Source of the DNA: Lichenostomus cassidix | Taxonomy: Eukaryota; Chordata; Aves; Passeriformes; Meliphagidae | Direction: 5' to 3' | NCBI GenBank assembly: GCA_008360975.2 | Contig: CM039182.1 | Span: forward strand, 80,755,405 to 80,819,404 | DNA: 64,000 nt | In this document: positions 13,600-24,700 of the stretch, one piece after another | Numbering within the stretch: position 1 is the stretch's first letter | How the letters are laid out: every line of letters begins with the position of its first letter | Program-made: the position numbers and the translations under genes | The notes under the pieces: model-generated | Told to the model about the DNA's origin: nothing | Databases searched by the model: none | The model's input: only the letters and a program-made list of their open reading frames with translations

Positions 13600-13735
13600 G
13601 AACAGCATAGCAGCCTCAGCAGTTTGTGTTTTCAATTTGAGTGCCATAACTCAGGCCTTTAATGGACCCTTCAAATACCAGGAGAACTCTCGCTCTGCTT
13701 GGCTTCCATATCCCAATCCTAACCCTAATTTTCAG
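13600..13735 (+). CDS. SEMA5A: SEMA5A exon B: sema domain
   Basis: This 136-base exon encodes 45 full codons after one base that completes Val, near human residues 312-356. The acceptor is cttttgcag and the donor is gtatgg at 13736, giving a phase 0 end. The protein has NSIAASAVCVFNLSAI, the semaphorin segment with a conserved cysteine and an NLS glycosylation sequon, then AFNGPFKYQEN and a Pro/Asn-rich WLPYPNPNPNFQ. The frame stays open 36 codons into the next intron before a stop at 13844, which looks like chance. The residues fit SEMA5A; SEMA5B as I recall it differs in the Pro/Asn stretch. Confidence 0.96.
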
Positions 13736-16700
13736 GTATGGATGTGTGGGAGAAGGACAATATCTTATGTGAGGTTTCCTCAAAGTACTGTATGGTTCAT
13801 AATTTATAAATCCAGTTTTGCACAATACTGTAGCCTAAGACGTTAAAAAAACTAAATTATAAAAAGTGCTTAGGAGAACCCCTTATTTCAACATACTTAA
13901 TTTGATCTATCCACAAAATAATTTGGGTTGAAAAGCAGATGTACTTTCAAGGGTAGGAGAAAAAAGTCTTAACTTCAATTTTCTGTCTAAATAAAACCCT
14001 ATAGTTATTTGTCAAGGTGACATTAACTCCTGGCTGAAGTATGATTGAACTGCTATTCTCTTTTACAGTGAATTTGTACAATTAGAACCTAAAAAATGGA
14101 ACAGTGTCTGACAGAAAAAAGAAGGTGAGAGGTAGATGGTAAATAAGGACTGGTCAGAATTTTATATATTTTCATGTGCAAGATGCTCCACTCTCCTTGA
14201 AGAGTCAGATTAGAAGAATGTGCTATGTGTTGTGCCCCTCATTTGAACTTGTTGGCCTCAGAGGGTGCACTAATCTGCAGTTGGCTGATGGTGTAAAAGC
14301 AGTTAATTCAAAGTGGGTCACTCAGAAGAGGTCTACAAAAAGAAAGGGGTATTTCACTAAGCACATGTGCTTTATTTTCTTCTTCATAGTCACCACTCTT
14401 ACTAGGACAATTTTAATGATTGTGCTTCTTGCCAGGGAGATGGAAGGAAAAGCAGCATTAATTTAGTGATTAACAGCAATAGCTTTTCACCAAGGTACTT
14501 AAGTGTATTCACCTTTATCCACCTTTCACCCTCCCTTAATCTCAATGCAATTTCACAAGTTCACTTCTGCTCCTGGAACAGCCTTAGCTACCTTGTAAGA
14601 GTCATAAGATCTTTGCTAGCATGAGAAGGAATCACCTATTGGGGATTGTAGGTAGTTTTAATTACTTCCTGATCTATGCAAATAAAGGAAAATAAGGCAT
14701 AGGTTACAGGCTAGAGCCAAATAACCTTTCCTAAGTAGTATGTTTGTCATTAGCCAAGTGACAAGGCTCCGTTTAAGTAAGCCATGTTGCTGAAGCGGGC
14801 TATATTTGCATACAAATTCTTACTTGTTGTAGAAATATTTGTATTGTCAAAGTAGTGATAGGAAGAGGGTCTAAGAGAGGCTAAATTTTTGAAGGAGAAA
14901 ACCTGAAAAATGCTTGTATGTAAAAATCTTATCACCTTTCTGACTAGGTAAGCACATCCAATAAAACTTAATAAACTCTCCCTACAAACCCTGCATTAAC
15001 ATGGTGTTAATTATTGTGAGAGCAGCCCATACTGAATGGTACTTATGAAGAAAGATGACAGCCTGATGGCTGTGTAAAACCAGTTTAAGTCTCTACTGTA
15101 CTGTTAGTGCACATCTCCAAGTCCCAGTCAAGACTGCAGTGTTGAAGAAATTTATTTCTTGGATGGTCTGGCTGATTTTAAAACAGCTGTTATTCCAAAC
15201 AAATTTACAAGAACAGTGACAACAGTTGTATCATATCTTACTGAGCTGCAAACAGCTTTGAAGGTCAAAGCTACTGTTAAAAGCTGTAACGTGGCCTTTT
15301 AAAACACAATATGGAAGTCAATTGATGTTAACTGATCTCTAGGTATCGCTAGGGATGTCCAACTTCTGTTCTTTTGCCGATGCTGCTTTTTATTCCCTTG
15401 AATAACTTTCCATTCGATTTCTGGCTCCATAACTGCAGCAGTGATGCATACTAGAAGCTAGTCTAATCCTTAGAGCTGGGTGCAACCATTCTTTTTGACT
15501 TGATGGTGCTTTGGAGTACACACTTCACATAGATGAGATATATTCAATGACTGAGTCACTGGTTTCCTTCCCAGAAATGACTTTTCTTTTTTAACGTCCT
15601 TATGATAAAGTATCAGAAGTACTTTTCTTTTTTAACGTCCTTATGATAAAGTATCAGAAGTACTTTTTGTGTAGTCCCAGAAGTAGATTTATCCTCTGAG
15701 TATTCATCTACTCAAAAGTGTGTGATTTGAAGGAAGACTACTGCTATGTAGATATAGTTACATCAGACATTGTATTTCCAAGGCTGGGTTATATTAATGA
15801 AAGATTTTCCATATTAGAATAGCATGGGAGTCCAAGTTTTGAGGAACATTGTTTTCTTCAGAGATCATTGCTCTTCTCTTTAGGCAGTGCAATGTCTATC
15901 ACAAGACCAAGGACCATTTGCATTTCAATGTACTATGAGTGTTCAGCTGGAATTTTTCCTGCTTAATACATCTAGAGAAATTCTTCTTTGGCATGATTTT
16001 TTTCCACTGGTCTGACATACAGAGCAAGTAACTGTTTCGTGCCAGTTGCTAATTTGTCTTTTCTCATCATTTGATCTTCCATTATGAAATAATTTTACTT
16101 TTTTAGCATTTCTGGATTTTGAACGATCACTCAATTTTGGATTGGAAATATGGCAATAATGGAAAAATAACTGGTGGGGTTTTGCACACTCCTATTTTAC
16201 TCATACTGTAATTCATAGCATAACTTATGACATAGTAAAACAGAATGAAAATTATGAGTTAGGTATGCCTTTCACGTCACCCAAATATTTGATAAATGTT
16301 ATGAAGTAGTCCTTTACTTCTCTGATGCAATTATGCCTGAATAAACAAACATGTGAATGTTTATATATTCACATGCATTAAGAAGCTTTCTCTTTTGTGT
16401 CCTCAGCTGAACACAAATATGTTAAACTTAACTCCCACTTATTTTGCTTTGTTTATTTGTGTTTGACGCTTGTCCATGCAGCTAGTAGATGTTTTCCTGT
16501 ATGGAAAGGGCATAGTTTTCAGCTTTAAAATATGGTCAGTTTGAAAGCAAAAAAAATCTTTGCTTTGGATGATGTTTGATAGAGCTTTGCACTGTCCATT
16601 TTTGCTACTTCTAGACGGAGTCCTAAGAAGCTTCTGTAACTGCATGTGGTGCTTTCACCTGTGATTCTTGTCAGCCCCTGTTTGTGGTAGGACATGTGTC

Positions 16701-17085
16701 TTTAGCACTGAAGGCTATGAAAATTATAATGAAAATTAGTCAGAAAATCATTCGATTTTTTGGATGATAGTTTTTCTCCTTCCATCCCTGGATATAGCAA
16801 AACATAGGATATAGCAAAATATTTTTGTAATCCACTTGTGCTGGTCAATCTGGTGCACTTTCATATTGTTTAGAATTAAGGAGCCTCCATAGTACTGCCT
16901 CAAGAAAACTGAGCCTCCTCAATCCTTAGACAGTCTGGTTAGCACCAAAATGGGACCTGAAAGTTGAATTCCACATTGTCATTGTAAGATATCCTCTTTT
17001 TTTTATTTTCTTCTGCTGTAAACCAGAGAGTGAATCTGTTGTTATTGTTGGCACATATAGTCATGTTACTTTTCTGTGTTTACAG
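13736..17085 (+). other. SEMA5A intron (3350 bp, phase 0)
   Basis: It is bounded by gtatgg at 13736 and tttacag ending at 17085. It contains a perfect 41-bp tandem duplication at 15580-15661 and a short near-tandem repeat (ggatatagcaaaa, twice, about 16790-16820). No known transposon family or gene is seen. Confidence 0.85.
15580..15667 (+). repeat. Perfect 41-bp tandem duplication
   Basis: Bases 15580-15620 and 15621-15661 are identical over 41 positions (each begins acttttcttttttaacgtcc and ends tatcagaagt), followed by six bases of a third copy. No mismatch is present, so it is recent, an assembly artefact, or kept similar by conversion. It is non-coding and lies in intron. Confidence 0.95.
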
Positions 17086-17290
17086 TGTGGCACCATGGAC
17101 CAGGGTTTGTATGTAAATCTGACTGAGAGGAATCTTCAAGATGCACAAAAGTTCTTCTTAATGCATGAGGTTGTTCAACCAGTTATTCCAATTCCTTACT
17201 TCATGGAAGACAACAGCCGATTTTCCCATGTGGTCGTGGATGTTGTGCAGGGAAAGGACATGCTCTTCCATATCATCTATCTTGCCACAG
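17086..17290 (+). CDS. SEMA5A: SEMA5A exon C: sema domain
   Basis: This 205-base exon encodes 68 codons plus the first base of an Asp codon, near human residues 357-425. The acceptor tttacag ends at 17085 and the donor gtagga starts at 17291. Key strings are CGTMDQGLYVNLTERNLQDA, with an NLT glycosylation sequon, then HEVVQPV, EDNSRFSHVVVDVVQGKD and FHIIYLAT. RFSHVVVD is the usual entry to a propeller blade in semaphorins. The SEMA5A-type start (CGTMDQGLY) separates it from SEMA5B. The frame is intact. Confidence 0.96.
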
Positions 17291-19544
17291 GTAGGAGCTC
17301 TTCATTGCTGTGATAAACTGCAAAAGTTTATGAGGTCTTTGGGTTTTAATGTTCTGTTAATTACTTATGAAATATATGTACAACACCTTGAACATCAGCT
17401 TTTCCTCTTTGACACAATCACATGTCTATCTTCTACATTTCCATAATAGATTAATTTAGGCATTGCAATGTCTTTTGTGTTATTTTGTTAATGTCAATTT
17501 TGGTGTCTGTTTCCTGTTCCGCTCTGATGTTGGGACGCTTGTGTGCTCTTGAGGGAATCAAACATTGGAAATTCTACAAAAGGGATTTCCCAAGTTTCAC
17601 TGTCTTTTGTTCTTTTTTACTTAGTTAAGGGTACAAAGTTAAGGGCCCCAGATAAGATGCTTTAGGACCCTCTGATAAAGAAGTAACTTCATAAATAGCA
17701 AATACAGCTACTGCTATTTCTACTTCTGAATTTTCTGCTCAAATGTATTTTATTAACTTTCTTTTTCATGTCATTTTTAAGACATTCATTATGAAGTTTT
17801 TTCCCTTGCCTTATTATTTGCCCATTTATATGTAAGCTTAGCAGTGAAAGAAAAACAGCTCTCCACCTTTTATTGCTTTGATTAGAGCTATTGCCTTCTT
17901 TTCAAAATTTCAGTCTTCTTAAAAATAGAGAGGGTTTTTGTGTTTGCAGAACAAGGATGTCCTCAGCTGAGGCTGAAATACTAGTCTGGACTAACATGTT
18001 TAAAGCCTCATGGCATAAAACTTAGGATAGTTCTTAAATACTTGGGCCTATGCACATTAGTAGGGAATAGCTCATCAAAGCAATGGTTTTTTAACATTCC
18101 GTTTGTCTCATTGTGCTCCTTGAAACTTAGGCAGTAATGGAAAAGCCTTTGACAGATTAAAACTATGCTTGGATTTGACCAGTTCTAGTCAAAACGACCT
18201 GCTGGTTGGTAAATCGGAGCATTTTAAGTGAAAAGAGTCCAATACTAAGTGGTGTTTGTATTGTAGAGGCCTCCTGACCAAACCTGAATTACAGAAACAT
18301 GCACTGAATTGACTTTGTATGAAGTGACTATCACTGCATTGTAGCGTATTTACATTATTTACATTCTTGGAAGCACCAAGAATAATGAGTTTTGTCATAA
18401 TTCTGCTTGTCTTCAGGTTTCAGTTTCCCTTCTTGTGTGACCTTTTACATTTGAGTCAGTAAGTGAGGATCTAAAATGTTACACTTCACGGTTCATTAAT
18501 AAATTGTGTTCAGGCGTGATTATGTGGGTTTTTTGTGCTGCTAAGAAAAGATATTGCTCCTATCTACTCATGATGTATGTTTGTCTTCTATTCTTCTCTC
18601 TTCTCTAATTCTGGTTTTGCTCATTTATGGAAGCAGGACACTTACCTTAGCTGGATCTTTGTCTGACTTCAGCACATGCTTTCCTGTAACTGGACAGCAT
18701 ATGTTTTATATGTGTGAGAAAGCATATGATAAAAACCCCATTCATTTCTTGAAGTTTTTTTTACATAGTCGATTCTATTTCACATGTATTTCATTGAATC
18801 ACACTGAATTTTGTTAACATTCCTTCTACCCCAATTGAGTGTAAGTACTAACCTGTATTTTCCAAGAAATATTAATACTCACTTTTGGTAGAATTTGAAA
18901 TTAACACACATGTTTATATACAAATACCACAAGTACAGTACATAAGTGTAGTTTAAAAATCCCAAGATATACCAAATTACACAGTGTAATTTATTTATAT
19001 ATTCAGATTTTAGGAGAAAGGTGGTACTTTGTCTTCTCTGGGGTGCAGATCATAATTTAAATTTCATTACATTGTTAATTGTGCAACATCTGAGTTCTCC
19101 TGAGCCCTGCCTTTGCTTATGTGGAAGCTGTGGAGTGGTTAGTATTGAGTTTTCGTGTGAAACTGAATATGGTAAAAGTTTACTGTTAAAAATATCCCTA
19201 CTTTTGTAAACAACAGAAACTAAAAGGCAGCAGCCTTAACTTTGAAAATAAACAATAATTTTGGAAACAAACCAAGTTTAACACTTCTAATTTTCCCTGT
19301 GTTCACCTTTACTCCCACATGCAATGTCACCTACCCCAAGCTCCTAACACCATAAAGCATGGGTATGTTTGGGAGAGATGAAAAACTGGGGTGACAGTTA
19401 CTACCGATCTGAGAAATGTTATCACTATATCTTTCCTGATTTATTTACATTATTAAAAGTGGTAGTAAATTAAATTTAGAATTAAATTTTTACCACGATG
19501 CTCTGTCTCGGAAAAAATGACAAATGAATAAAAGCTGCCAAGCT

Positions 19545-20068
19545 GAAAAGGCCCTGGAGGTGTTGGTCAACAGCAGCTGAACATGAGCCAGCTGTGCCCA
19601 GGTGCCAAGAAGGCCAGTGGCATCCTGGCCTGGATCAGCAATAGTGTGGCCAGCAGGACCAAGGTTTGATCTTTCCCCTGTACTCAGCACTGGTGTGTCT
19701 GTACCTTGAAACCTGTGCTCAGTTTCAGGCCCTTCACTACAATGAGGACAAGGAGGTGCTGGAGTTTATCCTGAGAAGGACAATGAGGCTGATGAAGGGT
19801 CTGGAGTACAAGTCCTATGAGGAACAGCTTAGGGACCTGGGGCTATTCAGCCTGGAGAAAAGGAGGCTCAGGGGGAACCTTATCGCTCTTTACAACTGCC
19901 TGAAAAGAGGTTGTAGACAGGTAGGGATCAGTCTCTTCTCCGAAGTCACAGGTGGTAGGACAAGAGGAAATGGTCCTGAGTTTTGCCAGAGGAGATTTGA
20001 ATTGGATACTAGGAAAAAAATTCTTCACTGAAACAGAGTTCAGGCATTGGAACAGGCTGCTCAGGTAA
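19545..20068 (+). mobile_element. CR1 LINE fragment (end of ORF2 region and 3' part)
   Basis: The sequence follows the CR1 text closely: ctgaacatgagccagctgtg, then ggccagcaggaccaagg, cctgtactcagcactggtg, gcctggagaaaaggaggctc, ctttacaactgcctgaaaag and cattggaacaggctgctcag. The usual continuation after that last string, which runs on to the 3' tail, is missing; the next bases belong to another CR1 piece. It is on the + strand, with many substitutions and stops. Confidence 0.9.
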
Positions 20069-20094
20069 GCAGATACGATCAAGGGAGGAGCTTG

Positions 20095-20558
20095 TTCCCC
20101 AGTTTTGGCCTCCCCCACTACAAGAAGGACATGGATATCATGGAGCAAATTCATTGGAGGGCCACCATCTGTTGGAGGCTGGAGCACCATTCCCTAGCAG
20201 GGGAAGCTGAAGGAGCTGGCCTTGTTTATCCTTGAGGAGAAAAGGCTTTGTAGGGAGCAGGATGCTGGTAACATCCTGCTAATAGCTACAGGGAGTTTAC
20301 ATGGAGAACGGTGACATCCTCTTCACACTGGTGCATGGGGGGAAGACAAGAGACAACAGACAGAGAATTTCAGACTGGATATAAAGAAATGCTTCCTCAC
20401 CTCTAGGACAGTCAAGCAACAGGTTGTGCAGTCTCCATCCTTGGAGGTTTTCGAGACCAGATAGCAACACAGTCTGTTATAACTAGCTGTCTTTTGAGCA
20501 GAAGGCTGGACTTGAGACCTTCTGATCTCCTTTCCAGCCTAAATTATCCTGTGTTTAT
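20095..20558 (+). mobile_element. Second CR1 LINE fragment, with 3' end
   Basis: From about 20095 the text restarts inside a CR1 (cagttttggcctccccca, ctacaagaaggacatgg), a region already passed in the fragment to the left. It continues through a degraded ORF2 end to a CR1 3' end (ccttctgatctcctttccag, then cctaaattatcctgtg). It is on the + strand and probably from a different subfamily. The bases 20069-20094 between the pieces are unassigned. Confidence 0.85.
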
Positions 20559-21701
20559 GCAAGTAGAATTTCAGATTTGTTGGGCTAAATTACATTTTTA
20601 TTCAACACTGTGATAATAGATGCCATTGCATTTTCTGCTGCCTAAAGGAAAGTGCATTCAAATCTGATGTAAATTCTGTCAGTAAGCAATTTGCACTTAG
20701 TGCTGTGAAGCAGGACAGACCCAACCCATGCTGTGAGAGATGTACACCACATAAATTTTGTATTTATAATTCATTCCAACATTCTGCAAAAACTGTGTTT
20801 TAAAATGCACAAAGCTTCAGTGGAAAAGTAGGCATACACATTGGATTTAATACAAATGAATGTTTTGCTATCTTTGCTACTCAAAGCAAAAATCTCATTT
20901 TTTGAAACAGATGGCCAATAGTTAAGAGAAAGTTCTCTCTTCACCTCCTCAACTATCCACCCTGTTGTTAGAATAGAAATATTACAGGGGAGAATAACCC
21001 TGGGAGTATAAAAGTATAATCTAATTTCATTAAACCTTAAATAGATGTAGTATTACTTCAGGAGAGACTGGGAATAAGCAAACAAATGCATTAATTTGCT
21101 GTGTCAACAGCCTTCATTTCCTAAACCTCTGCCAAGTCATCATTCTGCTAGGAGATTCTGGTGTGCTAGGATTTAACAGCTACTGCTTATATCAAAAATA
21201 TACTTTGGTACTTTGGAGAAACATCTTAATCTTTCGCTGTACTGACTTCTAACACAGAATGAAGTGATACATGAATTCCTGCACATTTTGTGCTGCTGGC
21301 CTTAGGCAAGAAGAAATCTCTACAACAATTTTCAGTGATTTAGAAAGGAAAGTCAAGGAAAGCATGCATGCACAGATGTCTCGTGAACTAAAAATCATCT
21401 ATAACAATACATGAAAAGTAGAGCATGCTAGAGAAACACTAAATATTCTGAAAAATTTTTAAGTTTGAAAGGCTTCTTTCTTTGTTAAAAAGAAATCCTA
21501 TGAATATGCAATGTTTCCCTCCCTTTTTTCCCTTCTCCCCTCTCCTCATATTATTTTCCTGCCATTTTATTTATTTCACTATGTGCCTAGATATCCCATG
21601 GTTAAAAATGTTGCTGATATGTTTTTTAAAATAGGATGCTGCAACAAGAGTGAGTAGCCCTTATTTAGAGGACTGTTGCAAAATGCATTAATTTACTACA
21701 A

Positions 21702-21731
21702 GAAATAAAAAAAAAAAATATATATATACAG
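21702..21731 (+). repeat. A-run and AT dinucleotide tract
   Basis: A run of about 12 A residues leads into (AT)n. It is a simple repeat with no sign of an attached retroposon. Confidence 0.8.
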
Positions 21732-24700
21732 TGTCTAGTTTGAGGGCATTATGAAGACATAATGAACTTGGGAGTTCAGAAAAAATAGTACTTGCACTGT
21801 CTGATGAAAACTTTTCAAGGCCATCCTTAAAAACTACTTGGTGAAAAAACTTCTGTATTTTTTCTGTTCTTCAATCCCACTGGACAGAGTATGTCCCTTC
21901 TGTGTCCTGAGTAGAAATGGTATTTGCCCAGTGGTAGATCTTAGTTATTGGGATTTATAGTACAGCATTGATGAAATTGGGATATGGCTGACCTAGAAAG
22001 AGAGCATGAAACCTGAAGAAAGATTTATTGTTGGCTACATTGCATGTCACTAAAGAGTGAATTGTTCACTGAAGTGAACCTCAATTTTTATGCCATAAAT
22101 CCAGCTTTTATCTGAGGCTTAAATGTCACTGGAGGATGTTACAACAGATTTCCAAGAAGTTCTAAAAATTTCAGGTAGCAATTCAGAGAATTATAAACAT
22201 AATTCTGATGAAACACATACAGCAATTATAATGAACAAGAAGAGAGATTTCATGCAGAAATTTCAAAAGACGTTTTTGAAAAATGCAGATGGAATTTTCA
22301 TACATTTGCCTTTAGAAGGGTTAAAACAGGTAGTAAATCTCCCAAATGTAACATTTTTACTCATGAAGCCCTGAAACAGTAGATTATACAGAAACTTAGT
22401 CCCAACCTAATGAAGATATTTGGAAGTTTGCATGAAACTCAGTTAGGGAATGCCATCATTACAGTTTGTATTTCTTCTGTTTGTCTTGCTTGATGGGGTA
22501 AACTGATGCAAAGTACGTCCTGATTTGATTCCTCTGTTATTTTTGTTACAGTTCTATCTTTTACATTTGTTTTTGTAATCAGTATGCCACACTTTTTGCT
22601 AGGAAACAACCCAAGGTCTTAGCAAGAAAAAAAGTTCTCTGTTTGTTTTTACTTAAAAATCTCTGATGAAATATTATAATTTTCCTCACAGACTATAGCT
22701 TCTGATCAAACTGTGCAGCTTTCACAGTTTAACATGCATGGTAGAATAGATGTAGTATCTGAGCAATTGCCAACCGGAAAGCTATAAGCAAATATAGATG
22801 CTTATATATGTATCATACATGGTGAAGAGAGCAACAAAGCTTAAATTGGCTGCATTTTTTCCAATTTGGTGCTATTTCTGACTGCATTATCTTAAGTGCA
22901 TTGAGGTTCTTGGAAGTAATCTGTAGATAAGTTCTGTAAAAAGCAGATACAGACTTTTCATCTCAGTTAAGAACCACTTTCTTAGTCTAGAAGTTACAAT
23001 ATAAATACAATAATAATGACCAAAGTAGTTGTAATTCGAGTCAGAAGTGTGAAAGTAATAGGTAGTCTATTTGTATGTATTAATTCTTTCTAGCTCAAAA
23101 CCAGAAATGGGAATCAGAGTACAGATGGATAATGGGGCATATACAACTGTGTCACAGTTGTCACTTTTTAAAACCATTTCTCTTTGTTGTTAAAGAAAAC
23201 ACAGTTGTTTTGTGTCTTATGTCTTTGCTTGACAAAGGTATAGTATGCTTTCACAGAGTTGTAAAGCACTCTTGCAGTGGTTTTAAAACTATGTCCCTGA
23301 AACTTGTTACCCTTCTGGCCTTATGCAATGTCATTGTAAGAAGCTTGAAGCAAGGATACTCATGAGTTACTTTGATGTGGAAAAATGGTGCATGTTGGAA
23401 GACACCAGTCCTAATAGCAACATGATGATCTTGAACAATTGTTTCAAAGAATCAAAGAGTAAACCATGAAATTAATAACCTTACTGTCTTCTGCTTTTGC
23501 AATGACACCTACCTCTGATAAAGGAAAACACTAGCTGAATAAATACTTTGTTTATATTATTAATCTTCTCAGGAAACCATTTGCTGCAAAGTTAAAAAAA
23601 AGGAATATTGCAGAGTTTTGTTTTGAAGAGTCTAATGTTCACTCTGGGATTTATGCTAGCTTTTCTAAGAAGTATTGCTATATATTTCTGCTAGCATAGT
23701 TATGTTATTTTTCCATGTAGAATATCTCTAAAGACAAAGAAGGATAATGCAAAACCTTGTTGTTTTTCTATCTAATTTAAACAAAGAAATGCTGATCTTT
23801 TTGCTGCCTCGTGTATTGTGTCATCTGCAATGGGCAAAGTGATTTTAAAATGTTACTAAATGAGAGTGATTACATCTAAAGTCCAGGTTACAGAGTTATA
23901 AATTATACTATGGGGCTCCAGAGGATCAAACCCAGCATTTAAAATGTCCAGCAGTACTTATTTCCCTTGGTTTTATCACTGTGTATAGAGATAAATCATT
24001 CTGCCAGCTCCAGTTGGTGAGCTTTCTTAATAAATAGATGGCTCTAACTAGAGCTGGTTAAATTATTCATTGATAGCAATTTATATGTGAGAATTGTAGC
24101 CCTTTATTTGTTTCACAAATTATCTGGCACTTATTTGTAGTCATTTGTTGTTATTATAATCAACCCATAAATAGGTCATGATTTTGATTAGTTTGTTGCT
24201 GCTATTTGCTCATAGAGTTTGTTCATATTTTACTTATCATGTTCATGAATTGCTTGCTGCAAGTAGATGGTATTCTGTTTTCTCAAGGGACAAATTTAAG
24301 TCAGAGAAGCCCTTTTTTTCTGTTCACAAATTATCATGATGTCTTTATAATTGCCCAGCTCTGTCAGATAAAGACTATAAATAAATGTCCAAAGAACATA
24401 CGGTGTGTGCACTTCTGTGCTGCCCCTGGAAATCAGAATTGCTGCAAGAAGAAGCTACTGGCTGAAGAACAGCTGGCTCTGCTTGCATGGGAGTGAGATT
24501 AATGCGAGGGCCAGGGAGGGAAACAGATTGTAAAGAGCTGGAGACAAAGTCTCAACCTTCCATTAAAAAAAGACCATCTCCTCTTTATCATAGTGATGCT
24601 GAGCTTTCAAATCCTGTTTGACTACTTTATAAACTTAGAATGGCCAAATAGCCTTTCCTTCTTATTTTCTGATTTTTTTGTTGGAACTATCACCTCTTCT

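Noticed and set aside
19666..20031. A 121-codon frame that looks like a gene.
   Set aside because: It is the translation of a CR1 3' part; the matching DNA on both sides identifies it as LINE.
22123..22374. An 83-codon open frame with protein-like, hydrophilic composition (starts MSLEDVTTDF).
   Set aside because: It is intronic, has no recognisable family, a poor start context (T at -3) and no flanking splice or promoter signal. Frames of this length are expected by chance in this window. A conserved frame in other birds would change this.
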